This document shows, one piece after another, positions 16,619-28,000 of a stretch of DNA of 64,000 bases. How positions within the stretch are numbered: the first letter of the stretch is position 1; each line of letters starts with the position of its first letter. Below the pieces are notes generated by a model, which made no database searches, was not told the DNA's origin, and saw nothing but the letters and a program-made list of their open reading frames with translations. A program made the translations under genes and the position numbers. The stretch comes from Plebeiibacterium marinum (GTDB taxonomy: Bacteria; Bacteroidota; Bacteroidia; Bacteroidales; Marinilabiliaceae), in assembly GCF_026013615.1 (NCBI RefSeq), contig NZ_JAPDPI010000013.1:52564-116563 (forward strand), in the 5' to 3' direction.

Positions 16619-19600
16619 TTGAGAAAAGTTTTCAAATATAAATTAGCAAGTATATCCATACTAATTTCTTTAGTATTTATAACCAATTACAACCTATCGG
16701 CAGGTAATAGTCTCCCGCCGCTTTTGCAGGAACCGGACTCCCTGAGTCAGGAAACCAGGTTCCCGATTATAAACAACAACTCAAACAACCCTTTTCTTAA
16801 ACCGGAGCAAAAAAGCGCTTTTAAGTTTCCGGAATCAGAAAATTTAAGATATACCACAAAATATAATCCTCAAACAGGAGAAGTCTCTTTTTTCAGGAAA
16901 GTGGGCAATATTGATGTGAGGCTTCCATATACCATGACCCTTGAAGAGTACATGGACGAAGATGTGAGAAACTCAATGCTTGCCTACTGGGAAGGAAGGG
17001 CCAGGACTGTAGACTCAGATGATAAATTCAGCATTTTCAACCCTTCTATAAAGCTGGGGGGCGAGCTCGATAATTTACTAGGTGGGAACTTAATTAACAT
17101 TAAACCACAAGGTAGGGCTGAGTTGAGAATTGGTGTCAACCAAACAAAAATCGACAACCCCACCCTTCAGGAAGACTTGAGGAAAACTACCACATTTGAT
17201 TTTGAAGAAAAGATTCAGATGAACATCCAGGGTAGTATTGGCGACAAATTAAAAATGGGCATCAATTATAATACAGAGGCCACTTTTGAATTTGAAAACG
17301 AAATGAAGCTGGAGTATGAGGGAAAAGAGGATGACATTATCCAATCGATTGAGGCCGGTAATGTTTCACTATCACTACCTGGTACCCTTATTACCGGAAG
17401 CCAGAGTTTGTTTGGTATAAAAACCGACCTTCAGTTTGGTAAACTGAGCGTAAGTGCCATTGCTTCGCAGCAAAAGGGCGAAACCACGGTTATGGACGTA
17501 CAGGGAGGGGCACAACAACAGGAATACGAACTCCCTATTAATGAATACGATAAAAACAGACACTTCTTCTTATCAAACTATTTCAGGGATTTGTATGATG
17601 ATGCACAAAAAAATTATCCTATCCTGTCAAGAATAAGCATCAAAAAAGTAGAAGTCTGGATCACCAACCGTGCCGGTAACTTTGATGATGCCAGGAACAT
17701 TATCGGTTTTATGGATATTGGTGAGACTCAGGAAAATATTTACAATAATACACTTTGGCAGGATTCTAAACCCGGGGCTCGCTTTGAAGAGCGAAACCCA
17801 TCAAACAATACCAACAACCTGTATAACCAGATGAACACAACCTATTCTGCCATCAGGGACATCAACCAGGTTACCCAAACACTTCAGGGACTTTCGGGCA
17901 GTGGTTTTACAAACGGGCAGGATTACGAAAAAATAGAAAATGCCAGGTTACTATCGGCATCCGAATATACCTTGAACAGCCGATTGGGTTTTATCTCTTT
18001 AAACAGTTCTTTAAATAGTGATGAAGTTTTGGCTGTGGCATTTGAGTACGATTACAACGGACAGACATACACTGTGGGGGAATTTACAAACTCAGGTAAT
18101 GATGCATCCACCTCTTTGTTTCTAAAGTTACTTAAAAGCACCAACCTCACTCCTTCTGTTAAGCCTACATGGGACCTGATGATGAAAAACATCTATTCCA
18201 TTGGTGCATACCAGGTTAACCGCGAAGATTTTGTGTTTGACATTGCCTATGTTGATGATTCAACAGGTGCATATATCAATTACCTGCCCGAAACAGAACT
18301 GTTTGCCGATAGAAAAGACAGCATACCGCTATTATTAAGGTTAATGAATCTGGACAGGTTAAACAATGCCCTGGATCCAATTCCGGATGGTGTATTTGAC
18401 TATATCGAAAGCCAGACTATCTATCCTCAAAATGGTAGGATCATTTTCCCGGTTCTTGAACCTTTCGGATCTCACCTTGAAGAGGTTATAAATAGTTCCA
18501 CATCTATTTCGTCGGTGGACAAACAGGAACTTATTGATAAATATGTATACCAGGCTTTATATGATTCTACCCAAACACTGGCAACACAAAGCTCAGAAAA
18601 AAACAAGTTCTGGTTACGGGGAACATACAAATCAAGCACCAGCAGTGAAATTGCATTGAATGCTCAAAATATCCCTCAAGGGTCGGTAATTGTTACCGCC
18701 GGGGGTATTAAACTAACCGAAAATGTTGACTATACCGTTGACTACTCCTTTGGTACAGTAAAAATTATTAATCAGGGATTGTTGGAAAGCGGTACCCCGA
18801 TAAAAATTTCATTGGAGAGCCAAAGTTTATTTAACCTTCAAACAAAAACTTTACTTGGTACCCATTTAAACTATCAGTTCAACGATAATTTTAATATTGG
18901 TGCCACTATTGAATATTTACGCGAACAGCCACTAACGCAAAAGGTAAACATTGGCGACGAACCAATTGCCAATACCATTTACGGTTTCAACACTTCTTAT
19001 TATACAGAGACCCAGTGGCTAACCAACGTTCTGAATAAATTGCCAGGATTACAGGTAAAGGAGCCTTCAAGCATAACATTCGAAGGTGAATACGCGCAAA
19101 TATTACCGGGACACCCCGATGTAATTGAATCTGAAGGACAGTCGTATATTGATGATTTTGAAGGAACAGAAACCTCTATTGACATGCGAAACTGGACTGC
19201 CTGGAGTTTAGCCAGTGCGCCACAGGGACAAAACGAATTGATTCCTAATGCAGATGCTATAAATGATGTTATTTCAGGATACGACAGGGCAAAAATTGCC
19301 TGGTACACAATCGATCCATTATTTTCGAGAAACAACCAATACACTCCAAACCATATTACAAACGACCTGGATGAACAGTCGAACCACTTTGTAAGGGAGA
19401 TTTATGAAAAAGAGATATGGCCTGAAAAAGAAGCGGAATATGGCCAGCCTACAAATATATCTGTATTAAACGTAGCATATTACCCTAACGAAAAAGGGCC
19501 CTATAACTACAATACGGATATGGATCAGGATGGACAGTTAAACAATCCAGAATCTCGTTGGGCAGGTATCCAACGCCGCGTGGAAACCAACGACTTTGAG

Positions 19601-22600
19601 GCCGCCAATGTAGAATTCATTGAATTCTGGATGATGGATCCCTATGTTTATGAACAAAATTCGGACAACAGGGGGGAACTGTATTTTAACCTGGGTAATG
19701 TTTCTGAAGATATTTTAAATGACTCCAGGAAGTTCTTTGAGCAGGGAATGCCAGGCCCCGATGAACCGTTTGATGTGGATCAGACTGCATGGGGCTATGT
19801 ACCAACAAAACAAAGTTTAGTAAACGCCTTTAGCAACGAAGCTGCCACAAGAATAATGCAGGATATAGGTTTCGACGGTCTTACCAGCGAACAGGAATCT
19901 ACATTCCACCAAAGCTATATGGATGCTGTGGAAAATATGTACAATACCGGACAACTAACAGACGAAGCTTATCAAAACATTATTAGTGACCCCTCATCGG
20001 ATGACTACCATTATTTCAGGGGAAGTGACTTCGACAGTGAGAAAACCGGGATTTTGGACAGGTATAAAAATTTCAACGGTCCTGAAGGAAACTCTGTTCC
20101 TTCAGAATATTCACCCGAGAGTTATTCTACGGCAGCTATTTCACTTCCTGATATGGAAGACATCAACAAGGATAACACATTGAGCGAAAACGAAAGCTAT
20201 TTTCAATATAAAGTAAGCCTTGCTCCTGAAAACATGGTTGTGGGTAAAAATTACATTACAGACAAGCGTGTGGCTACCGTTAACCTAAAAAACAACCAAC
20301 AAGAAGAAGTAACCTGGTATCAGTTCCGCATTCCTGTTTCGGTACCGGAAGAAACCATCGGTAATATTTCCGACCTTCGTTCCATAAGGTTTATGAGGAT
20401 GTTCATGCAAGGTTTTAATGATACCACTATATTACGTTTTGCAAGCTTGGATCTGGTTAGAAGTGAATGGAGGAAATACACCAACGACCTTACTGAAAGA
20501 GATGAATTTTTAAACGAAAGCCAAAGTGAAAACGCACAGTTCACAACCGGAGCTGTAAATATTGAGGAAAATGCTGACAGGTCACCAATTAACTATGTAC
20601 TTCCTCCGGGAATTGACAGGGTTATCGATCCGGCAAACCCTCAAATCAGACAATTAAACGAGCAGTCCATAACCATTAAAGTTACCGACCTGCCTAAAAA
20701 CGACAGGCGGGCCATTTACAAAACTGTAAATATGGATATTCTCCAGTATGGCAGGTTAAAAATGGAGGTTCATGCCGAAGAACTGGTGGGTGAGGAAAAC
20801 TCTATTGGTGACAATAAAGTCAGGGCTTTTATACGCTTGGGTTCCGATTTAAAAGATAACTATTACGAATATGAAGTCCCACTGGAAATGACCCAGCACG
20901 GGGCTACCGATGCAGAAGATGTTTGGCCGGAGAACAACCAATTTGATTTTCCTTTGAGTGTGTTCCAAACGGCTAAACTAAACAGGAACCAGAGCAACAC
21001 CTCAAGTTCAGATGTATACATGATGCAGGATGGACAAAACTGGGCTAAGATCAAGGGTAATCCGAACCTTGGAAATATCCGGACTATAATGATTGGGGTC
21101 AGGAGTACTGTGGCAGAAAAACCTGTTTCGTTTGAAACATGGTTTAACGAGCTTCGACTAACAAACTTTGACGAACGCGGAGGCTGGGCTGCCAATGCTC
21201 GTATGAATATTAAATTATCAGACTTAGGAAACATATCACTTGCAGGAAATACTTCATCGGTAGGATTTGGTAGTGTAGACCAAAGTGTATCAGAAAGGAG
21301 TCAGGAAGACTTTTATCAGTACGACATGGCTACTAATCTGGAGCTGGGTAAATTCCTGGGTGCCAATTCACGCTTGTCTGTGCCATTTTATTATGCCCAG
21401 TCAAAAGAGGTAACAACACCTGAGTATTACCCATTGGATCCGGATATTAAATTAGATGTGGTACTTGACAATGCTAAAACGTCTGCCGAACGCGACAGCA
21501 TTAAAAAGCTTTCGCAGGATGTTGTAAAACGTAAAAGTGTAAACTTTACCAATGTAAGGTTGAAACCCAAAAATAACAAAGCAAAAATATACGATGTATC
21601 AAACCTGTCGGCAACTTATGCCTACAACGAAACCACATCGCGCGATGTAAATACTGAAAAGGCCATCGACAAAGACTTTAAGGCTGTATTGGCATACAAT
21701 TTTAATAACAAACCAAAAAACTACCAGCCGTTTAAACAAAGCAAAGCATTAAAAGGAAAAGCGTTTAAAATAATAAAGGACTTTAACTTTTATTTGATGC
21801 CGACCCAGATTTCGTACAGAACAGAAATGCTTCGGGATTACAAGCAAACTGAGCTACGGAACGTAAATAACCCGGAATACAAAATCCCGGTTACGGTAAG
21901 CAAAGACTTTAACTGGAACAGGTACTTTGATTTAAGGTTTAACTTTACCAAATCATTAAAATTTGACTTTAGCTCGGCAACAAACGCCCGCATAGATGAG
22001 CCCGATGGAATTGTAGACAGAGACGAGTACAAAGATGAATATGAACTATGGAGAGACTCGGTGCTTACAAATATTTATAATGGTGGGCGAACAACAAATT
22101 ATCAGCATAATTTTAATGCTAATTACAACCTGCCAATTAATAAGCTGCCTTATTTAAACTGGGTAAACTCTAACATAAGGTATTCTGGACGATACAATTG
22201 GCAAACAGCACCTCAATCTACCGATGAAAGTATAAAATGGGGTAACACTATTACCAACGGCAATAACATTCAGGGATCTGTTAACCTGAACATGAATACG
22301 CTCTACAACCAGTCTAAGTACTTAAAAGAGCTAAGCAGAAAGTATTCAGGAACTAACAAACAGAAAAAAACAAATCAAAAAAAGACGGTAAGGTATAACG
22401 ATGATGGGATTGATTTAGTAAAAGGCCAGTCATACATCATCAACCACAAGCTAAAAACCAATAATGTCAGGGTTAGGATGTTTGACCAAAACGGAAGGAC
22501 CGCCAGGGGAAAAGTTGTGCCTGTTAATGAAACAAAGGCAGAGTTTATTCCGGAAGCCGATTATAAAAATGCCAGGGTAATGGTAACAGGTACTGTTGTT

Positions 22601-24031
22601 GAAAAAACAACTATCCTGGGAACTATTTTGGATTACTCAGCCATGCTTGCTACCGGGATTAAAAATGCCAGTTTAAGTTATACGGAGTCGAACTCAACCA
22701 CATTACCTGGATACCTCCCTACTTCCAAGTTTATGGGAACCGATAACTATAACGGATTTAATGCGCCAGGTTATAACTTTATAGCAGGTTTCCAGGACAG
22801 GCAATTTGCAAGAAAAGCTGCCCAGAAGGGTTGGATTACGGTAGATACAATCAACCAACCCTATTTGATGACACATATGGAAGACTTAACCTTAAAAGTC
22901 ACCATACAACCCATTAACGGTCTTCGTATTGATTTGAATACCAACAGAAGGTTTGCCAACAATATGGATGAATACTATTATAAAAGTGGTAGCTCCTTTG
23001 AGGCATACAACACCCGAGAAAGCGGAAACTTTTCAATGACTTATAATATCATCCGCACGGCATTTAAAGATGTTAGTAAAAAGGGAACATATGAGTCGGA
23101 AACTTACAATACGTTCCTTCAAAACAGGTCGAAAATTGCCCAACGACTGGAAAATAAAAAGCTGGCAGCCCGGCCAGGTTATATTACAGAAGCTACAGCC
23201 CTTGATGAAAACAACCCTAATCCAAACGGTTATGGGTTAAATTCTCAGGATGTACTTATACCGGCCTTTTTGGCAGCCTATAGCGGAACCAATACAGATA
23301 ATATTTTCACAGACCTGTTTCCTTCGGTATTAAAAATGCAGCCGAACTGGAGATTAACGTACAATGGTTTATCAAAAATAAAACTGTTCAAAAAATATAT
23401 CAGGTCATTTGATGTAAACCATACCTACAAATCATCATACCGGGTTAGTTCATATACCTCAAATATTGATTATGATGAGGATGCAAGTGGCATCAGCTGG
23501 ATCAGGGATGTGCAAGAGAACTTTATTTCAGAGTACCAGGTGAATTCGGTTACGCTGGAAGAATCGTTCCGACCATTAATTGGGTTTAACATTACATGGA
23601 AAAACAGTTTAATCACCAAGTTTGAGATTGACAAATCGAGGGGCTTAAACCTTAGTTTAACCAGTAACCAATTAATTGAAAATTATGATGACAAATTCAC
23701 CGTAGGTTTAGGTTACAGGTTTGATAAAATGGATATGATACTTGGAAGCGGAAGAGGTGCCAAGAAAATGTCGAGCGATTTAAACCTTAGGTTTGATTTA
23801 TCGGTAAAAGACAACATTGCATTAATCAGGAGAATTGAAGAAGGGACCAGCCAGCTTACATCAGGAAGCAAAATAACAACAATCAAGTTTACTGCCGACT
23901 ATGTATTAAGCGACCGGTTTAACATGCAACTCTTTTACGACAGGGCAGTTAACAAGCCATATATTTCAACCTCATATCCTACCACTACCAGTAACTTTGG
24001 AGTAAGTTTTAGTTTTTCACTGACCCAGTAG
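16619..24031 (+). CDS. sprA: SprA, outer-membrane translocon of the type IX secretion system
   Basis: 2470 residues, close to the roughly 2400 of Flavobacterium SprA, which forms the very large single-chain 36-strand barrel of the T9SS. A signal peptide is present (about 1-28, ending LSAG). The start must be TTG 16619: no ATG lies between ruvA and the gene, and the first in-frame ATG comes about 105 residues later, after the signal peptide. The chain is rich in alternating polar/hydrophobic strands and Asn/Tyr throughout and ends in the aromatic-terminated strand FGVSFSFSLTQ. SprA exports CTD-bearing proteins such as those encoded at 53998-54954 and 56010-63392. The stop is followed by a gap of 72 bases and the EamA gene. 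Confidence 0.95.
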   Translation: MRKVFKYKLASISILISLVFITNYNLSAGNSLPPLLQEPDSLSQETRFPIINNNSNNPFLKPEQKSAFKFPESENLRYTTKYNPQTGEVSFFRKVGNIDVRLPYTMTLEEYMDEDVRNSMLAYWEGRARTVDSDDKFSIFNPSIKLGGELDNLLGGNLINIKPQGRAELRIGVNQTKIDNPTLQEDLRKTTTFDFEEKIQMNIQGSIGDKLKMGINYNTEATFEFENEMKLEYEGKEDDIIQSIEAGNVSLSLPGTLITGSQSLFGIKTDLQFGKLSVSAIASQQKGETTVMDVQGGAQQQEYELPINEYDKNRHFFLSNYFRDLYDDAQKNYPILSRISIKKVEVWITNRAGNFDDARNIIGFMDIGETQENIYNNTLWQDSKPGARFEERNPSNNTNNLYNQMNTTYSAIRDINQVTQTLQGLSGSGFTNGQDYEKIENARLLSASEYTLNSRLGFISLNSSLNSDEVLAVAFEYDYNGQTYTVGEFTNSGNDASTSLFLKLLKSTNLTPSVKPTWDLMMKNIYSIGAYQVNREDFVFDIAYVDDSTGAYINYLPETELFADRKDSIPLLLRLMNLDRLNNALDPIPDGVFDYIESQTIYPQNGRIIFPVLEPFGSHLEEVINSSTSISSVDKQELIDKYVYQALYDSTQTLATQSSEKNKFWLRGTYKSSTSSEIALNAQNIPQGSVIVTAGGIKLTENVDYTVDYSFGTVKIINQGLLESGTPIKISLESQSLFNLQTKTLLGTHLNYQFNDNFNIGATIEYLREQPLTQKVNIGDEPIANTIYGFNTSYYTETQWLTNVLNKLPGLQVKEPSSITFEGEYAQILPGHPDVIESEGQSYIDDFEGTETSIDMRNWTAWSLASAPQGQNELIPNADAINDVISGYDRAKIAWYTIDPLFSRNNQYTPNHITNDLDEQSNHFVREIYEKEIWPEKEAEYGQPTNISVLNVAYYPNEKGPYNYNTDMDQDGQLNNPESRWAGIQRRVETNDFEAANVEFIEFWMMDPYVYEQNSDNRGELYFNLGNVSEDILNDSRKFFEQGMPGPDEPFDVDQTAWGYVPTKQSLVNAFSNEAATRIMQDIGFDGLTSEQESTFHQSYMDAVENMYNTGQLTDEAYQNIISDPSSDDYHYFRGSDFDSEKTGILDRYKNFNGPEGNSVPSEYSPESYSTAAISLPDMEDINKDNTLSENESYFQYKVSLAPENMVVGKNYITDKRVATVNLKNNQQEEVTWYQFRIPVSVPEETIGNISDLRSIRFMRMFMQGFNDTTILRFASLDLVRSEWRKYTNDLTERDEFLNESQSENAQFTTGAVNIEENADRSPINYVLPPGIDRVIDPANPQIRQLNEQSITIKVTDLPKNDRRAIYKTVNMDILQYGRLKMEVHAEELVGEENSIGDNKVRAFIRLGSDLKDNYYEYEVPLEMTQHGATDAEDVWPENNQFDFPLSVFQTAKLNRNQSNTSSSDVYMMQDGQNWAKIKGNPNLGNIRTIMIGVRSTVAEKPVSFETWFNELRLTNFDERGGWAANARMNIKLSDLGNISLAGNTSSVGFGSVDQSVSERSQEDFYQYDMATNLELGKFLGANSRLSVPFYYAQSKEVTTPEYYPLDPDIKLDVVLDNAKTSAERDSIKKLSQDVVKRKSVNFTNVRLKPKNNKAKIYDVSNLSATYAYNETTSRDVNTEKAIDKDFKAVLAYNFNNKPKNYQPFKQSKALKGKAFKIIKDFNFYLMPTQISYRTEMLRDYKQTELRNVNNPEYKIPVTVSKDFNWNRYFDLRFNFTKSLKFDFSSATNARIDEPDGIVDRDEYKDEYELWRDSVLTNIYNGGRTTNYQHNFNANYNLPINKLPYLNWVNSNIRYSGRYNWQTAPQSTDESIKWGNTITNGNNIQGSVNLNMNTLYNQSKYLKELSRKYSGTNKQKKTNQKKTVRYNDDGIDLVKGQSYIINHKLKTNNVRVRMFDQNGRTARGKVVPVNETKAEFIPEADYKNARVMVTGTVVEKTTILGTILDYSAMLATGIKNASLSYTESNSTTLPGYLPTSKFMGTDNYNGFNAPGYNFIAGFQDRQFARKAAQKGWITVDTINQPYLMTHMEDLTLKVTIQPINGLRIDLNTNRRFANNMDEYYYKSGSSFEAYNTRESGNFSMTYNIIRTAFKDVSKKGTYESETYNTFLQNRSKIAQRLENKKLAARPGYITEATALDENNPNPNGYGLNSQDVLIPAFLAAYSGTNTDNIFTDLFPSVLKMQPNWRLTYNGLSKIKLFKKYIRSFDVNHTYKSSYRVSSYTSNIDYDEDASGISWIRDVQENFISEYQVNSVTLEESFRPLIGFNITWKNSLITKFEIDKSRGLNLSLTSNQLIENYDDKFTVGLGYRFDKMDMILGSGRGAKKMSSDLNLRFDLSVKDNIALIRRIEEGTSQLTSGSKITTIKFTADYVLSDRFNMQLFYDRAVNKPYISTSYPTTTSNFGVSFSFSLTQ

Positions 24032-24076
24032 TGTGTTAATACTGGTTAAATAAGGACTGTATATAACCAAAACAAA

Positions 24077-24084
24077 TAACTTTG
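24077..24084 (+). promoter_or_regulatory. -7 element of the EamA transporter gene
   Basis: TAACTTTG matches TAnnTTTG and lies 19 bases before the ATG at 24104. Confidence 0.6.
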
Positions 24085-24103
24085 TGCCTCATTTGATATA
24101 CTA

Positions 24104-25006
24104 ATGAGGCATTTTTTTTCGCATACATATATATTGGCCATCATTGCCTGCTTGCTTTGGTCCACTGCTTTTGCAGGCATAAAAATTGGTCTGGAATACA
24201 CTACTCCATTACAATTTGCCGGAATACGGTTCTTTATCGCCGGGTTAATGATCATCCCGCTGGTTAAAGACAGGAAACAACTTATTACATCCTTAAAAAA
24301 ATACCCGCTCAAAGTTTTAAGGGTATCCATATACCAAACCATAGTTTTATACAGCTTATTTTATTGGGGAGTGAGCATGGTTCCCGGAGCCATTGCTGCT
24401 ATTATTATCGGTTCCCAACCCTTGTTTGCCGCACTTGTTTCCAATGCGATGCAAAAAAACGACCGTTTAAGCTTAAAAAAACTGGCCACTATATCGCTGG
24501 GTATCCTGGGCATCATTTTAATTGCCTACCACAAGGGATGGGAAAGCAACGATGGGGTTGATCAACTATGGGGAATAGCTATTTTGATATTTGCCAATAT
24601 TGCAAGCGGGATTGGCAACGTATATGTTGCCAGGTTAAAGGGGATTATTTCACCTGTGGCACTTAACTCAATGCAAATGTCGTTTGGGGGAATGGTTGTT
24701 TTCATCATCTCATTGTTTATAGAACCCTTTGCAGGTTTCTCACATCCCCTGCCCTACTTTTTATCACTGGGATGGTTAAGTTTTATTTCTGCGGCTGCAT
24801 TTACCATATGGTTCCTGTTGCTCCAACGCCCCGGGGTTTTAGTATCCGACTTAAATATATGGAAGTTTATCATTCCCATATTTGGTGCTATTCTGAGTTG
24901 GATTATTATTCCGGGCGAGTCACCAGAGCTTATTCCTATTGTAGGCATGATTATCATAGGAACATCCCTGATTCTTTACGGTTTGGTAAACAAAAGGAGC
25001 AGGTAA
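24104..25006 (+). CDS. EamA/DMT-family transporter
   Basis: 300 residues with ten predicted membrane helices arranged as two EamA repeats (about 8-140 and 155-295). LLWSTAFAGIKIGLEYTTPLQFAGIRF is a typical first-repeat opening. Members export metabolites or amino acids; the substrate cannot be read from sequence. The stop ends one base before the end of the convergent sensor-kinase gene, with no visible terminator between them. Confidence 0.9.
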   Translation: MRHFFSHTYILAIIACLLWSTAFAGIKIGLEYTTPLQFAGIRFFIAGLMIIPLVKDRKQLITSLKKYPLKVLRVSIYQTIVLYSLFYWGVSMVPGAIAAIIIGSQPLFAALVSNAMQKNDRLSLKKLATISLGILGIILIAYHKGWESNDGVDQLWGIAILIFANIASGIGNVYVARLKGIISPVALNSMQMSFGGMVVFIISLFIEPFAGFSHPLPYFLSLGWLSFISAAAFTIWFLLLQRPGVLVSDLNIWKFIIPIFGAILSWIIIPGESPELIPIVGMIIIGTSLILYGLVNKRSR

Positions 25007-25007
25007 G

Positions 25008-28000
25008 CTAACAGCTGTGCAAAGTTTTATTAATAAAAAAGTAGAATTTTGTTCCCTTTTGGCTCTCAGATTCCACCAGAACCTCACCACCGAACAAATC
25101 AACAAGGTTGCGAACAATACTAAGTCCCAAGCCCATGCCATCATATAACTTATCTATGTTCTGTGCTTTTTGAAAAGGTTCAAAAATAATTTTTAAATCC
25201 TTTTCCTCAATACCAATACCAGTATCCTCAACAATAAATACAATTGGCGTAAAGTTGGTATCTTTTTTTCCATTCAGGTTAAAACCAATTTCTTTAAGCC
25301 CCTCAACAGTAGCAGATTTTACAGTCAACTTAACGTATCCTTCTGAAGTATATTTAAAGGCATTTCGCAACAGGTTAGAAATTATCTGCTTAAGCCTATA
25401 TCTGTCTGTACAAAAATCCATATCCCCGGTATTCAGCTCGTAGAACTGCATAAACCGGACATCCTTGCTTTTCTCTTCAAATATCAACTCTTCTTTTATC
25501 TCTTTTACAAGCTGGGGGATATTTGTTTTTTGCTTGACCAGTTTAATATTACCGGTTTCTATTCTCGAAATATCGATTATATCATTGATCAGGGCCAGGA
25601 GCGACTCACTACTTTGGTTAATCAGTTTTAGAAAGTGCCTTTGCTGGCTTGTCTCAAATTCATCAGAAATCAACAGGTTTGAAAACCCGATAATGGCATT
25701 CATTGGGGTTCTGATTTCATGAGAAAGATTGGCCAGAAAAGAAGTCTTTAGCTGATCTGATTCCTCAGCCTTAACCTTTGCCTTTTCCAGATCGGCAGTC
25801 CTCAAATCAACAATTTCTTCCAGATAGTTTCTGTGGATCTCTAATTCGGTTTTCTGATTTAGTATTTTATTTTTCGACTCTTCCAACTCCACGTTGGCAT
25901 TGGTCAAGGCCTCTGTTTTTTCATTAACCTTAGCAACCAGCAAGCTGTTTTGAGTTTTATGCCAAAGAGCCCGTATCCTGATTAATAAAACTATGGCCCC
26001 TACAATAACTAAAACTAAAAGTATTTGAAAAAATGTGGTATCAATAAACTTTGCTTTCACTTTTATGGTTAATGTAGCCACATTGGCACACTCTACCCCA
26101 TCATTGTTAGTGCCTTTCAACTTTAGAGTAAAAGTCCCTTTCTTCAGGTTATTGTAGGTCATGGACTCATGAGCATAGCCCTCTTTCCAATCCTTATCAA
26201 AACCCTCCAGTTTCCACTTTATCCTGTTATCAAAACTTGTGGAATAATTGAGTACCGAAGGATAAAACTTTACTTCGGAATCCCCTTTTACTGTAATTAT
26301 AGAATCTGTATCATACCTCACATCGTCCAATAATTCTTCGGCATATAATGCAGACAAATTATCCTCTACATAAGAACTTATAAAAACAGCCGGTTGATAT
26401 TGGTTTTTATATATTTTTTCGGGGTTAAACTCAATAAAACCATTAATCCCTCCAAACAAAATATTTCCATCTGATGCTTTACAATAAGCAAGCTCATTAA
26501 ACTCCGAACAATATGTACCATCCGTTTGGTCATAGAACTTTACCGACCTGTCCTCCAGGGTAACCCGGCATATTCCCTGGTTTGTACTAAGCCAAAAGCT
26601 CCCCGCCCCATCATCAACAATGGCATAGACATAGCTTTCCATAAAACCATAGGACAATTCTGTAGAGATAGATCCGGATTTCTTATCATATATTAATAAT
26701 CCGCTGCCATAGGTTGCTATCCACACTTTATCATCACCTTCCAACGCCAGGTCCATTATAATGCATGGCTTATTTAAAACACCAAGCAACTTCTTTACAT
26801 CCACATAACCATAAACCGATGAAGAAATATTAAAATACATCAAATCCCCACTCCTGCTACTTATCCATAACACCCCATCTTTTTCTGAAATCGTGATATC
26901 CGTAAACCGGTGTAAAAAGCCTGATTCTTCCTTGTCCAGAGGGAAAACTTTATATTGCTCAGTGTTAATATTGCACCTGATAATACCGGCTTCACTCATC
27001 AACCAAAGTATCCCATCCGAATCAATATCCAATGCCGTAACAAAATTGAGCTTTGATGGATCACAATCCGGATGCTCAAAAGAGATCACCTTGCTCATCT
27101 TATTTTTCAGGCTATACACCACCACTCCCTTTTGTGAGGTAAACCATAAGTTTGATTCTGTATCTTCCTTCACCTGAAAAACCACTCTATCCTGTATCCA
27201 TTCTGCCCTTTTAAAAAGAGAATCTGAATTTGCTTTATAATATGTGCCTCTCCCTCCTCTTACCCAATACCCGGATTGGGAATCTTTATACAAAGTAAAG
27301 ATTGATGACACTTGATTATTGGTCAGGTTTTCAATATCATATTGCTTAAACTTTGATAAGTAATAGTCATATTTTGACAATCCATTCTGAGTGGCTATCC
27401 ACAAAATTGAATTATCCTGGCACATTACCATATCATTAACAAAATTGCTAATAATAGAGTTTCCATTTGAATTACGCGTATGGTTTACTACCGATTTTTT
27501 TGACTCATTGTAATAAAACACCCCATTCTCCTCTGTACCAATCCAGTACCCACCCTTGTTATCATATGTAAAACAATTAAACAACACATCTTTGCTTTCT
27601 GCTTTATAAACCTTCTCTAACTTATTGTTTTGCCAATTATACACATATAAAGCATTTTCGGAAGTAAACGCAATATGATCGTTATCCAACTCTTTTATTG
27701 AGGTCACTACCAGGGAATTTCCTTTAGCATCCTGTGTAAATGATTTTCCGGTAAAATAATATGTTGTGATATATTCTCCTTTTTGACTAAACTGTAGCAA
27801 TCCGTTTGATGAAGTAACCCAAATAAAGTTTTTTGATTTTTCTATTCTGATAATACTGGTTGGAAAGGGTATTGAGGTATCAAAAACTTCTTCAATTTTT
27901 TCAAAACGACTTGTTTTAGGGTAAAAATAATACAGCCCCTGTGTGTTGGTGCCAACTAAAAACTTATGGGCGCTTACCTGACCAATTGCATTAATCGACA